Assembly (NCBI RefSeq): GCF_026016445.1 | Contig: NZ_CP096147.1 | Coordinates: 1,152,501-1,216,500, forward strand | Direction: 5' to 3' | Length of the DNA: 64,000 nucleotides | Source: Cognatishimia activa | GTDB lineage: Bacteria; Pseudomonadota; Alphaproteobacteria; Rhodobacterales; Rhodobacteraceae | In this document: one piece after another, positions 8,142-17,004 of the stretch | How the letters are laid out: each line of letters opens with the position of its first letter | Numbering within the stretch: the first letter of the stretch is position 1 | Translations under genes and position numbers: made by a program | The notes under the pieces: model-generated | Database searches by the model: none | Told to the model about the DNA's origin: nothing | The model's input: only the letters and a program-made list of their open reading frames with translations

Positions 8142-8945
8142 ATGTCTGGTTTCAATGAGATTTCCCCCAAGACCCTTATGCGTTTGATCGGGACCGATGG
8201 CTGCCCAGTCATTGTGGACGTGCGCATCGAAGAAGATATCGCCGAGATCCCGTTTGCGGTGCCCTCTTCCTTTCGCCATCGCTATGAGGATCTTGATAAT
8301 TTGGAGGATCGCCTGCGAGGGCGGTCCGCTGTCATTATTTGCCACAAAGGCAAAAAGCTGAGCGCTGGAACTGCGGCTTGGCTGCGGGCCAAGGGTATCC
8401 ATGCTGAAGTGCTCGAAGGCGGCGCCGTCGCTTGGGAGGCAGCCAGCCTGCCAGCGATCCCAATCTCAACGCTGGATCAGATTACCTCGCGCTGGGTGAC
8501 GCGGCATCGGCCCAAAATCGATCGTATTGCCTGCCCTTGGTTGATCCGCAGATTTGTCGATCCAGAGGCAGAATTTCTGTTCGTGCCACCAACAGAAGTG
8601 AATGACGTTGCAGCGCGGTTTGGCGCAATCGCCTTTGATATGCCCGAAGGGGATTGGACCCATGAAGGCGACAAGTGCAGCTTTGATATGATGATCAGGA
8701 AGTTTGGTCTCAGCCACCCTGCCCTCGACCGGCTAGCCATCGTTGTGCGCGCAGCAGACACCAACCAGCACGCATTGGCCCCTCAGGCGGCAGGGCTTCT
8801 AGCCATCAGCGCAGGTTTGTCTCGGTTGAAAAAAGACGACAACGCGCAAATGCAGGCTGGATTTTTGATCTACGATGCGCTGTATCGTTGGGCGAGAGAT
8901 GCCTTTGATGAAGGGCACGGACCCCACTCGAGCGGAGATCAGTAA
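8142..8945 (+). CDS. Rhodanese-like plus ChrB C-terminal domain protein (chromate resistance)
   Basis: 267 residues. Residues 1-105 look like a rhodanese domain with a candidate active-site Cys67 in IICHKGKKLS. Residues 115-265 match the ChrB C-terminal domain (RHRPKIDRIACPWLIRRFVD, then DMPEGDWTHEGDKCSFD and ADTNQHALAPQAAGL). ChrB proteins act with the ChrA exporter as chromate-dependent regulators or accessory proteins. The stop overlaps the chrA start in TAATG, so translation is coupled. The rhodanese fusion in place of the usual ChrB N-terminal half hints at a sulfur or redox function rather than DNA binding; this is inference. Confidence 0.85.
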   Translation: MSGFNEISPKTLMRLIGTDGCPVIVDVRIEEDIAEIPFAVPSSFRHRYEDLDNLEDRLRGRSAVIICHKGKKLSAGTAAWLRAKGIHAEVLEGGAVAWEAASLPAIPISTLDQITSRWVTRHRPKIDRIACPWLIRRFVDPEAEFLFVPPTEVNDVAARFGAIAFDMPEGDWTHEGDKCSFDMMIRKFGLSHPALDRLAIVVRAADTNQHALAPQAAGLLAISAGLSRLKKDDNAQMQAGFLIYDALYRWARDAFDEGHGPHSSGDQ

Positions 8946-10195
8946 TGTCCCCAAATTTTGCTGACTTGTGGCGCGTCTTCGGGCGCATCGGATTGTTGTC
9001 CTTTGGTGGGCCCGCCGCTCAGATTGCTCTGATGCATAAGGAGCTTGTGGATGACCGCCCGTGGTTAACGGAGAAGCAGTTTCTTGGGGCGCTTTCTTTC
9101 TGCATGTTGCTGCCCGGTCCTGAAGCCATGCAACTCGCGACCTATGCGGGGTGGCGATTGAAAGGCCTGTGGGGCGGAATTCTTGCAGGAGCTCTATTTG
9201 TGGTCCCGGGTGCGCTGGTGATTTTGACACTGGCGGCCGCGTACATCAGTTATGGCACTTTACCCATTGTTCAGGCAGCATTTATTGGTGTGAAGGCCGC
9301 TGTTGTTATTGTTGTTCTGCAGGCTTTGCTGAAAGTTTCCAAGAAAGCTCTGAAGTCGAACTTCGCCTGGGTACTTGCCGTATTCGCTTTCTTTGCAATT
9401 TACGTGTTGCAGCTTCCATTTCCTTTGATCATTGCACTCGCCGCCGCAGTCGGTGCAGTCTTGGCGAAACCTCATGAGGAAGATACACCCCGGATCTCTT
9501 CAGCGAGCCCTATCAGCCATAGCAACACGATACAGACAGTTGTGCTGTGGTCTGCACTTTGGGCAGCGCCGGTGGTTCTGGTGGCCGCAATCAATCACAC
9601 GTTTCTCACCGAGATCGCCTTATTTTTCAGCAAACTGGCCGTGGTGACCTTTGGCGGGGCCTATGCGGTTCTGGCCTATATGACGCAAACCGTCAGTTTT
9701 GACTTTGGCTGGATCAGCGCTGGCGAAATGATTGATGCGCTTGGTCTGGCTGAAACTACTCCAGGACCACTTATTCTGGTCACTGAATTTGTTGGCCTGC
9801 TGGCAGGCTACAAAGAAGGTGGTGCTGGCCTGATGATTGCCGCAGGAGCGCTTACACTTTGGTGCACCTTTATCCCCTGTTTTCTTTGGATTTTTGCAGC
9901 AGCTCCCTACGTCGAACAGCTGCTGTCACAACCCCGACTGAAAGGTGCCTTGGACGCCATCACTGCGGCTGTTGTAGGTGTCATCCTGAACTTGTCACTC
10001 TGGTTTGCGCTGCATGTGCTCTTCTCTGAAACCGTGGCTACAGACATAGGATTGATACCGGTTTTCCACAGCATTGACTTCTCAGCTGTGATCTTACTTG
10101 CACTTGCAGGTGCTCTTTTGTTGTGGCGCAAGATGAACCTGCCTTTGGTTTTAGCAATCTCAGCAACCTGCGGCATCTTGTTGTCGTTTGTATGA
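8945..10195 (+). CDS. chrA: Chromate efflux transporter ChrA
   Basis: A 416-residue CHR-family inner-membrane transporter with two homologous halves. Each half carries the FGGP/FGGA hallmark: SFGGPAAQIALMHKELV near residue 20 and TFGGAYAVLAYMTQ near residue 237. The conserved PGP motifs follow (LLPGPEAMQLATYAGW and TTPGPLILVTEFVG). About ten to twelve hydrophobic segments are visible. The family exports chromate driven by the proton gradient. It overlaps the ChrB-like gene by one base. Confidence 0.95.
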   Translation: MSPNFADLWRVFGRIGLLSFGGPAAQIALMHKELVDDRPWLTEKQFLGALSFCMLLPGPEAMQLATYAGWRLKGLWGGILAGALFVVPGALVILTLAAAYISYGTLPIVQAAFIGVKAAVVIVVLQALLKVSKKALKSNFAWVLAVFAFFAIYVLQLPFPLIIALAAAVGAVLAKPHEEDTPRISSASPISHSNTIQTVVLWSALWAAPVVLVAAINHTFLTEIALFFSKLAVVTFGGAYAVLAYMTQTVSFDFGWISAGEMIDALGLAETTPGPLILVTEFVGLLAGYKEGGAGLMIAAGALTLWCTFIPCFLWIFAAAPYVEQLLSQPRLKGALDAITAAVVGVILNLSLWFALHVLFSETVATDIGLIPVFHSIDFSAVILLALAGALLLWRKMNLPLVLAISATCGILLSFV

Positions 10196-10272
10196 TGAAT
10201 TCTTAGCGAGGCCGCTTTCGTTTCGGAACGAATCTTTTATGCTGTGATTGAAGCGAGGAAATAGGGTTCAAC

Positions 10273-10755
10273 ATGACCGCAACGATTGATTACGGAAACC
10301 TGATGCATCGAGCGATGCGAGGCCTTATCCAGGAAGTTCTGGAGAATGTTCGTGACAATGGTTTGCCCGGTGAGCACCATTTCTTCATTACCTTCGATAC
10401 ACAGCATCCTGATGTGGAAATCGCGGATTGGCTCTCAGATCGCTATCCAGGTGAGATGACCGTTGTGATGCAACACTGGTTTGACAATCTGACTGTCACC
10501 GATGAGGGCTTTGCGGTTACGCTGAATTTCGGAGATGCTCCTGAGCCGCTCTATATCCCATATGACGCGATCAAAACCTTTGTAGATCCCTCAGTAGAGT
10601 TTGGTTTGCGTTTTGAAACGCAGGAAGCGGAAGAGGATGAGGAAGAGGCACCAGAGCCTTCCATCGTCGAGGATATCGCTGAAATCGCTGAGATTGCCGA
10701 ACCTGAGAAAAAAGACGCTGATGTGGTGAGCCTCGATAGCTTCCGCAAAAATTGA
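10273..10755 (+). CDS. sspB: SspB-family ClpXP adaptor
   Basis: A 160-residue alpha-type SspB that tethers ssrA-tagged substrates to the ClpXP protease. The folded domain covers residues 1-115 (IDYGNLMHRAMRGLIQEVL, HHFFITFDTQHPDVEI, LNFGDAPEPLYIPYDAI). It is followed by an acidic flexible linker (EAEEDEEEAPEPS) and a short basic/hydrophobic tail DVVSLDSFRKN, the ClpX-docking motif. It is monocistronic, with 77 bp after chrA and 209 bp before fumC. It acts together with the tmRNA encoded in this window. Confidence 0.92.
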   Translation: MTATIDYGNLMHRAMRGLIQEVLENVRDNGLPGEHHFFITFDTQHPDVEIADWLSDRYPGEMTVVMQHWFDNLTVTDEGFAVTLNFGDAPEPLYIPYDAIKTFVDPSVEFGLRFETQEAEEDEEEAPEPSIVEDIAEIAEIAEPEKKDADVVSLDSFRKN

Positions 10756-10964
10756 TTGTTGCCCTATTCTCGGATTGTCCTTTCACGTTGTGGAATTGCC
10801 GTCTGTGAACGGTTCGCTCGAGGCACTGATTTGATAACGGTTTGATCTAAACTCAGTTGTTTGGCCAATGTTAACGCAATCGGTTGGTATTCAACGGTAT
10901 ACAGTATTGCATCTTACGGATTCGACGTTAAGACATTGGCTAACTCAAGTTTCCGGAGGATCCG

Positions 10965-12359
10965 ATGACCGACACCCGTACCGAAACCGACAGCTTTGGC
11001 CCACTGGAAGTTCCTTCCGAAAAATACTGGGGCGCGCAAACACAGCGTTCGATCATGAACTTCCCAATTGGTTGGGAAAAACAACCTGTCGCCATTGTGC
11101 GCGCGTTGGGTGTGATTAAACAGGCCTGCGCGATGGCCAACAAAGAAAGCGGTAAGCTGGACGCGAAGATTGGTGATGCGATCATTCAGGCGGCGGGCGA
11201 AGTTTTTGAAGGCAAGTTTGACGACAATTTCCCGCTGGTGGTTTGGCAGACAGGGTCTGGTACGCAGTCCAACATGAACTCCAACGAAGTCATCGCGAAC
11301 CGCGCGATTGAAATCCTTGGCGGCGTGATTGGCTCCAAAGATCCAGTGCACCCAAATGATCACTGCAACATGGGGCAGTCTTCCAACGATACCTTCCCAA
11401 CCGCGATGCACATTGCCGCTGCGATGACTGTGCGTGATGTGCTGCTGCCGGGTTTGACGAAACTGGCAGAAGGCCTGGAAGCTAAGTCTGATGAGTTCAA
11501 AGACATCATCAAAATTGGCCGGACCCACACACAAGATGCGACGCCTCTGACCTTGGGCCAGGAATTCGGTGGCTACGCGCACCAAATCCGTCAGGGCATT
11601 GCCCGCGTCGAGGCCGCCCTGCCCGGCATATATGAGCTGGCGCAAGGTGGTACTGCGGTTGGTACTGGCCTGAACACTCAGCATGGCTGGGGCGAAAAAG
11701 TCGCGGCCAATATGGCTGAAATCACCGGGCTGCCATTTGTAACTGCACCAAACAAGTTCGAAGCATTGGCGGCACATGACGCCATGGTCTTTATGTCTGG
11801 CGCTTTGGCAACTGTTGCAGGCTCTATGTATAAAATCGCCAATGACATCCGCTTCCTGGGCTCTGGCCCACGTTCCGGTCTGGGCGAGCTGATCCTGCCT
11901 GAAAACGAGCCTGGCTCATCCATCATGCCGGGCAAGGTGAACCCAACGCAGGCCGAGGCGATGACACAGGTTGCTGCCCACGTCATGGGCAACAATGCTG
12001 CAATGACCTTCGCTGGTTCTCAGGGTCACTTTGAACTCAACGTCTACAATCCAATGATGTCCTACAACCTGCTACAATCGATGCAGCTCTTGGGTGATGT
12101 CGCGGATAGCTTCACCGAACGCATGCTGAACGGCATCCAAGCCAATGAACCACGCATCGACAAGCTTATGAAAGAGTCGCTGATGCTGGTGACAGCGCTT
12201 GCGCCAACCATTGGTTATGACAACGCCACTAAGGTTGCGAAGACCGCCCATAAGAACGGCACCACTTTGAAAGAAGAAGCCATCGCGCTTGGGTTTGTGG
12301 ACGAGGCAACCTTTGATGCGGTTGTGCGCCCTGAACAGATGATTGGTCCAAAAGACTGA
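10965..12359 (+). CDS. fumC: Class II fumarate hydratase
   Basis: 464 residues, the standard FumC length. It converts fumarate to malate in the TCA cycle. Diagnostic segments are [14 protein letters not shown] near residue 98, the [17 protein letters not shown] region near 185, and the fumarase/aspartase signature [11 protein letters not shown] near 318 with its catalytic serine. A strong GGAGGATCCG Shine-Dalgarno precedes the ATG. The stop TGA overlaps the next ATG (TGATG), linking it to two small genes. Confidence 0.97.
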   Translation: MTDTRTETDSFGPLEVPSEKYWGAQTQRSIMNFPIGWEKQPVAIVRALGVIKQACAMANKESGKLDAKIGDAIIQAAGEVFEGKFDDNFPLVVWQTGSGTQSNMNSNEVIANRAIEILGGVIGSKDPVHPNDHCNMGQSSNDTFPTAMHIAAAMTVRDVLLPGLTKLAEGLEAKSDEFKDIIKIGRTHTQDATPLTLGQEFGGYAHQIRQGIARVEAALPGIYELAQGGTAVGTGLNTQHGWGEKVAANMAEITGLPFVTAPNKFEALAAHDAMVFMSGALATVAGSMYKIANDIRFLGSGPRSGLGELILPENEPGSSIMPGKVNPTQAEAMTQVAAHVMGNNAAMTFAGSQGHFELNVYNPMMSYNLLQSMQLLGDVADSFTERMLNGIQANEPRIDKLMKESLMLVTALAPTIGYDNATKVAKTAHKNGTTLKEEAIALGFVDEATFDAVVRPEQMIGPKD

Positions 12360-12538
12360 TGTCTGAACCGGTCAATCTGAACCGGTTTCGAAAGGAAAAA
12401 GCGCGGGCTGAGAAAAAAGCCCGCGCTGATCAAAACGCTGCGAAGTACGGGCGCACCAAGGCTCAGAAAGACGCAGAGAAAAAACTCAACGAAATTGAAA
12501 AGCGCCGCCTTGATGGGGCTAAGCGAGACGAGACATGA
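12359..12538 (+). CDS. DUF4169-like small basic protein
   Basis: A 59-residue, very Lys/Arg/Glu-rich protein beginning [16 protein letters not shown] and running as a single charged helix (AEKKARADQNAAKYGRTKAQ). This composition fits the short DUF4169 proteins found after fumC in Rhodobacterales (family name recalled). It starts inside the fumC stop codon and its own stop overlaps the next start (ATGA), so the three genes form one translationally coupled unit. A perfect 9-bp inverted repeat lies inside the coding sequence at 12401-12426. Confidence 0.8.
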   Translation: MSEPVNLNRFRKEKARAEKKARADQNAAKYGRTKAQKDAEKKLNEIEKRRLDGAKRDET

Positions 12539-12753
12539 GCCGTCCCGTCAAACGCTCATTGACACTCAAAGGTCACCGCACCAGCGTTTCTTTAGAGGAT
12601 GAATTCTGGATCGCTTTCAAAGAAATCGCTGCTGAAAAACAGCTTCCTATCAACGTTCTAGCGGCTCAAATTGATGCGGATCGTGATTTAGATGCCGGAC
12701 TTGCCAGCGCCATCCGCCTCTATGTGCTGCACCACTATCGAAGCACTAACTAG
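12535..12753 (+). CDS. Ribbon-helix-helix domain protein
   Basis: 72 residues with a classic ribbon-helix-helix layout: strand RTSVSLED near residue 18, helix EFWIAFKEIAAEK, then a second helix ending in SAIRLYVLHHYR. It belongs to the alphaproteobacterial RHH_4-type family. Such proteins bind DNA as dimers; its target is unknown. It overlaps the preceding small gene by 4 bp and is the last gene of the fumC unit. Confidence 0.85.
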   Translation: MSRPVKRSLTLKGHRTSVSLEDEFWIAFKEIAAEKQLPINVLAAQIDADRDLDAGLASAIRLYVLHHYRSTN

Positions 12754-12806
12754 TTTATTCTTCTTTGCAAAAATACTCGCGCCGCAGGCATGGCGCAAAG
12801 CGCCAA

Positions 12807-13214
12807 TCAGCCTCCAGCAGCAACCAGACGCACACGCTCGATCATAGCGCGCAGCCCATTAGAGCGCTGCGATGAGAGGTGTTCGTTCAAACCGAGACGC
12901 TCCATTTCCGCACGTGCATCGACCTTCAATACATCAGCCACCGCCAACCCGTTATAGAGTTTGCGCAATACGGCGATCAGACCGCGCACAATCATCGCGT
13001 CACTGTCGCCATCAAAGGTGAACACGCCGCCCTCGATCTTTGGATGCAGCCAAACCTGACTGGCGCAGCCATCCACTTTGGTGGCAGGTACCTTTAGGAC
13101 CTCATCAAGGGGCTCCATCGCTTTACCCTGCTCGATCACATAGCGATAGCGGTCTTCCCAGTCCTCTAGGAATTCAAAATCTTCTACGATCTCTTCAAAC
13201 GCTTCGGTGGCCAT
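12807..13214 (-). CDS. sufE: SufE-family sulfur acceptor
   Basis: A 135-residue SufE that takes persulfide sulfur from a cysteine desulfurase. The acceptor is Cys50 in TKVDGCASQVWL. The start at 13214 (MATEAFEEIVEDFEFLEDWEDR) is preceded by GAGGATGAG and matches family N-termini; an open extension upstream is not homologous-looking. The gene lies away from the suf operon at 51-60 kb but should work with its desulfurases. Confidence 0.93.
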   Translation of the reverse strand: MATEAFEEIVEDFEFLEDWEDRYRYVIEQGKAMEPLDEVLKVPATKVDGCASQVWLHPKIEGGVFTFDGDSDAMIVRGLIAVLRKLYNGLAVADVLKVDARAEMERLGLNEHLSSQRSNGLRAMIERVRLVAAGG

Positions 13215-13336
13215 CTGCTCATCCTCATGGTGGTGTCTTTGACCTAGTTCGCCACAGCAAAAAGGTCCAGACCCGCCTTGCGGCTTTTCAAAGCGTGACC
13301 AATGCGCTAACTCATTGGCAGGGCAAATTGGGGCAG

Positions 13337-13849
13337 ATGATGCGCAAGACACTTGGGATACTGTTGGTTTCTTCCATTGCACTTACCAGCTGTGGGCGCG
13401 TCGCAGAATCGCGATTGAACCCATTGAACTGGTTTGGCCGCGCAGAACGTGTTGAAGTGCCACAAGAAGAGATCAATCCGCTGATCCCGCAAAAGCGTCA
13501 GAGCATTTTTGAGCGCGGTCCAGAAGTCTATGCGGGCACCGCAGTGCTCACGATTAGCGACGTAAAAATCGAACGTGTTTCTGGCGGGGCTATCATCCGT
13601 GTTTTGGGCACCGCACAGACACAGGGCGCCTTTGAGGCCCGTCTGACGCCTGAAAATGATGATGAGCTGCCTGTGGATGGTGTACTGACCTACAATCTTG
13701 AGGCCATTCAGCCCGCCGGGTATCGTCAAGGCCCTGAACGCTCTCGTGAAATCAACATCGCGCGCTTCCGTACCTTCCAAGATTTGGAAGGCGTGCGCAC
13801 GATCCGTATCGTGGGTGAAGGCAACGCAATGCAGGTGCGTCGCCGCTAA
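13337..13849 (+). CDS. Outer-membrane-type lipoprotein of unknown function
   Basis: The 170-residue protein starts at 13337 (MMRKTLGILLVSSIALTSCG; a second ATG is at 13340). It has a lipobox LTSC with the lipidated cysteine at residue 19. The mature part contains two or three beta strands (VYAGTAVLTISDVKIERVSGG, AIIRVLGTAQTQGAFEARL) and a conserved-looking tail (RTIRIVGEGNAMQVRR). It is divergent from sufE across 122 bp and convergent with rnd, 2 bp apart. No enzymatic motif is seen. Confidence 0.75.
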   Translation: MMRKTLGILLVSSIALTSCGRVAESRLNPLNWFGRAERVEVPQEEINPLIPQKRQSIFERGPEVYAGTAVLTISDVKIERVSGGAIIRVLGTAQTQGAFEARLTPENDDELPVDGVLTYNLEAIQPAGYRQGPERSREINIARFRTFQDLEGVRTIRIVGEGNAMQVRRR

Positions 13850-13851
13850 AA

Positions 13852-15012
13852 CTAGCGCAGATTTACAATCTTGATATTGCTGCCTTTGGCAGACAGTGCA
13901 ATCTGACCGTCACACAGGCGCAATGCGTCTTCGCCAAAGACTTCTCGACGCCAGCCAGACAAGGACGGGACATCGCGCTCGCCGGAGGCAATCGCGTCGA
14001 GTTCTGCTGCGGTTGCAATCAGTTTGCTGGCCACACCAGAAGATTCGGTTTTCGACTTCAGCAAGACTCGTAGCAAATCTGCTAAAGCAGGATTCACTTG
14101 CTGATTGTCGCGTGCTTTTTTCACACGTGGCATGTCAGCGGGCGGGCATTCAACTCCCGCCTTGATGGCTTTCAATATTCCATCGGCAATATCGCCCTTA
14201 CGTGCTTCGCGCAGCAGAAGTCGTGAACGCCCCAGGTCCGTCTGGGTCACTGGTTTGGTTGAAGCCAGCTCAATCAGCGCGTCATCTTTGAAAACACGGT
14301 TCCGCGGGATGTTGCGGGTCTGCGCATGTGTCTCGCGAAACTTCGCAAGTTCGCGCACTACAGCAAGGAATTTTGGTGTTGTGGTTCGTGTTTTGACCCG
14401 CTGCCAAGCATTGTTCGGTTCCATGATATAGGTGTCTGGTGAGGTCAGAACCTGCAGCTCTTCTTTCACCCAGCGCGCACGGCCTGTCTCTTCTAGTTTC
14501 TCTGCAAGGAACTCATAGATTTTGCGCAGGTGGGTCACATCACCTAATGCGTATTTCTTCTGAGCATCTGTCAGAGGTCGGCGTGACCAATCTGTGAATC
14601 TGCTAGACTTATCAAGACCTTGTTTGGCAATCTTACGCACAAGAGTTTCATAACCTACTTGCTCGCCAAAGCCGCAGACCATCGCGGCGACTTGCGTATC
14701 AAACAATGGGTCTGGGAAGACACCTGCTTCGATGAAGAAGATTTCCAGATCCTGACGCGCCGCGTGGAAAACCTTCACAACATTGGTGTCGCGGAAGAGA
14801 TCGTAAAGCGGTTCGAGAGACAGACCATCTACAAGTGGATCGACCAGAACGGCGTTTTCATCGCCCTCGCCCGGATAGGCCAGTTGCACAAGGCAGAGTT
14901 TGGAATAATAGGTCCGCTCGCGCAGGAATTCAGTGTCGATCGTGACATAGGGATGCCGGCGCGCTTGTTCACAGAATTGCGCCAGTTCGTCCGTCGTTGT
15001 CAGTGTTTTCAT
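13852..15012 (-). CDS. rnd: Ribonuclease D
   Basis: A 386-residue DEDD-type 3'-5' exoribonuclease for tRNA 3' maturation. Exo I is VTIDTEFLRE (D26, E28), Exo II is VVKVFHAARQDLEIF near residue 80, and Exo III is KYALGDVTHL near 155. An HRDC domain follows at about 205-285 (LRELAKFRETHAQTRNIPRNRV). It is convergent with the lipoprotein gene and separated by 100 bp from purN on the same strand. Confidence 0.96.
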   Translation of the reverse strand: MKTLTTTDELAQFCEQARRHPYVTIDTEFLRERTYYSKLCLVQLAYPGEGDENAVLVDPLVDGLSLEPLYDLFRDTNVVKVFHAARQDLEIFFIEAGVFPDPLFDTQVAAMVCGFGEQVGYETLVRKIAKQGLDKSSRFTDWSRRPLTDAQKKYALGDVTHLRKIYEFLAEKLEETGRARWVKEELQVLTSPDTYIMEPNNAWQRVKTRTTTPKFLAVVRELAKFRETHAQTRNIPRNRVFKDDALIELASTKPVTQTDLGRSRLLLREARKGDIADGILKAIKAGVECPPADMPRVKKARDNQQVNPALADLLRVLLKSKTESSGVASKLIATAAELDAIASGERDVPSLSGWRREVFGEDALRLCDGQIALSAKGSNIKIVNLR

Positions 15013-15112
15013 GAAGCGGCTGTCTTCGTTCTTAGTTGTTGATTGCCCTTGTCATAGGCTTACGTGCAATTTTACTGAATTGCAACGCAGCTGCCGCCTA
15101 TGATTGCGCAGA

Positions 15113-15706
15113 TCAAAGTGTAACGAGGTCTGTGTTGCCTGCTGCAAAGCGACGAAGCACCGCTGGATAGAGTTTATGTTCCTGCACCAGAACCCGTGCA
15201 GCCAGGCTTTCTGGCGTATCATCTTCTAGTACTGGGACTTTTGCCTGCCCCAATATTGGGCCATCATCCAGCTTTGGCGTGACCAGATGCACGGTGCATC
15301 CGTGTTCTTTGTCACCTGCCTCCAGCGCACGTGCGTGCGTATGCAGGCCTTTGTATTTTGGCAAAAGCGATGGATGGATGTTCAGCATCCGCCCTTCCCA
15401 TGGGGCCACAAAGCTCTCTGTCAGAACCCGCATAAATCCTGCAAGGCACAGGATATCAGGATTGGCTGCATCAAGCTGTTCATTCAACGCAGCCTGGAAT
15501 GCTTCGCGGTCGCCTTTGAACGGCCGATGATCGACCGAAGCCGTCGGTACGCCCAGTTCCGCTGCTTTCTTCAACCCGCCGGCATCGGCGTCATTCGCCA
15601 AAACCAATACCGGTTCCGCCGCATGATCGCCTGTCAGCATATCTTCCACGAGGCGGACCATGTTTGATCCGCCGCCAGAAATGAAGATCGCAATCCGTTT
15701 CTTCAC
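15113..15706 (-). CDS. purN: Phosphoribosylglycinamide formyltransferase
   Basis: A 197-residue GAR transformylase, third step of purine synthesis, using 10-formyl-THF. Typical segments are [18 protein letters not shown] at the N-terminus, [13 protein letters not shown], and [20 protein letters not shown] with the catalytic Asn/His. [19 protein letters not shown] contains the catalytic Asp. Its start overlaps the purM stop by 4 bp, forming a purM-purN operon. Confidence 0.97.
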   Translation of the reverse strand: MKKRIAIFISGGGSNMVRLVEDMLTGDHAAEPVLVLANDADAGGLKKAAELGVPTASVDHRPFKGDREAFQAALNEQLDAANPDILCLAGFMRVLTESFVAPWEGRMLNIHPSLLPKYKGLHTHARALEAGDKEHGCTVHLVTPKLDDGPILGQAKVPVLEDDTPESLAARVLVQEHKLYPAVLRRFAAGNTDLVTL

Positions 15707-16749
15707 AGCAGGGAGCCCGTGTAGCGCACGCCCTCGCCCTGAGTGACAGAACCCAGCTGGTAAACTGTTTCACCTGCGTCTGTCAGCAGCGCTGTCAGCG
15801 CTTCTGCTTGATCTGCTTCAACAGACAGGATCATGCCAACGCCGCAGTTGAAGGTCTTCAGAGCCTCTGCCTGATCCATGCCGCCTGTCTTGCAGAGCCA
15901 TTGGAAAACCGCAGGAAGTTCCCAGGCGTTCAGATCGATATCTGCACCCAAGCCCTCTGGCAGAACGCGTGGCAGGTTCTCAGTCAGACCACCGCCAGTG
16001 ATATGCGCAAGCGCATGCACGCCCCCTGCCCGCACGGCTTCCAGTGCTTGCTTCACATAAAGACGAGTCGGCTTCAGAAGTGACGCGCCAAGTGTGCCAT
16101 CTTCCCAAGGGCAATCGTCTTCCCACTTAAGACCGGAGACTTCGACAAGCTTGCGCACCAAAGAGTACCCATTGGAGTGAATACCGTTTGAGGCAAGGCC
16201 GATCAGAACGTCGCCCTCTTTCACACCTGCAGGCAGATCCGCACCGCGTTCCATCGCACCAACAGAGAAGCCTGCGAGGTCAAAATCACCCGCTTCATAC
16301 ATGCCTGGCATTTCTGCGGTTTCACCACCAATCAACGCGCAGCCAGACTGGTAGCAGCCTTCCGCGATACCTTCGATGATCCGCGCGGCTGTTTCTGTTT
16401 CCAGTTTTCCGGTCGCGAAATAGTCTGGGAAAAACAGAGGCTCAGCGCCCTGACAGACCAGATCGTTCACACACATCGCCACCAGATCGATACCAACGCC
16501 ATCAACGTTACCTGTATCAATCGCGATCCGCAGTTTGGTGCCAACACCATCAGTTGCGGCAACCAGAATTGGGTCTTTGTAGCCTGCATCTTTCAGATCA
16601 AACAGAGCTCCAAAACCGCCCAAACCCGCCATCACACCAGAACGTGTGGTCCGTTTCGCCGCTGGTTTGATGCGCTCAACCAACTCGTTGCCAGCATCAA
16701 TATCTACACCTGCGTCCGCATAGGTAATGCCGTTCTTGCCGTCGCTCAT
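15703..16749 (-). CDS. purM: Phosphoribosylformylglycinamidine cyclo-ligase (AIR synthetase)
   Basis: A 348-residue ATP-dependent enzyme of purine synthesis. Family segments present are [60 protein letters not shown] and [14 protein letters not shown]. The [16 protein letters not shown] segment lies near residue 245. It is the first gene of the purMN operon, with the promoter in the 139 bp between it and the tRNA gene. Confidence 0.97.
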   Translation of the reverse strand: MSDGKNGITYADAGVDIDAGNELVERIKPAAKRTTRSGVMAGLGGFGALFDLKDAGYKDPILVAATDGVGTKLRIAIDTGNVDGVGIDLVAMCVNDLVCQGAEPLFFPDYFATGKLETETAARIIEGIAEGCYQSGCALIGGETAEMPGMYEAGDFDLAGFSVGAMERGADLPAGVKEGDVLIGLASNGIHSNGYSLVRKLVEVSGLKWEDDCPWEDGTLGASLLKPTRLYVKQALEAVRAGGVHALAHITGGGLTENLPRVLPEGLGADIDLNAWELPAVFQWLCKTGGMDQAEALKTFNCGVGMILSVEADQAEALTALLTDAGETVYQLGSVTQGEGVRYTGSLL

Positions 16750-16888
16750 CGGGGTCTCCTAGTCGCTGTTGCGAAGCCCCTAAACCATGGGGGCTCAAAG
16801 GGCAACGCTTGCGGAGCAAAAGGCATCGATTTCATCACCAATTCCGCTTGACCCGCCTTGCGGTTGTGCTAGCACTAGCCCTCACGGT

Positions 16889-16965
16889 GGGCCTGTAGCT
16901 CAATTGGTTAGAGCAGAGCGCTCATAACGCTTTGGTTGCGGGTTCAAGTCCTGCCGGGCCTACCA
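16889..16965 (+). tRNA. tRNA with CAT anticodon, probably tRNA-Ile2 (lysidine type)
   Basis: 77 nt with encoded CCA. Acceptor strands GGGCCTG and CGGGCCT pair with two wobbles. The anticodon stem GAGCG/CGCTT frames the loop CTCATAA, giving anticodon CAT, and the T-arm is GCGGG-TTCAAGT-CCTGC. The CTCATAA loop followed by CGCTTTGGTTGC resembles bacterial tRNA-Ile2, whose C34 is converted to lysidine, more than elongator or initiator Met. Met identity cannot be excluded by eye. Confidence 0.9.
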
Positions 16966-17004
16966 AATCATCATCTTCCGCCGTTATCTAATTAGAATCG
17001 CGCT

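Noticed and set aside
13040..13336. N-terminal extension of the lipoprotein frame across sufE
   Set aside because: The extension is antisense to sufE, and the signal peptide with lipobox begins at 13337.
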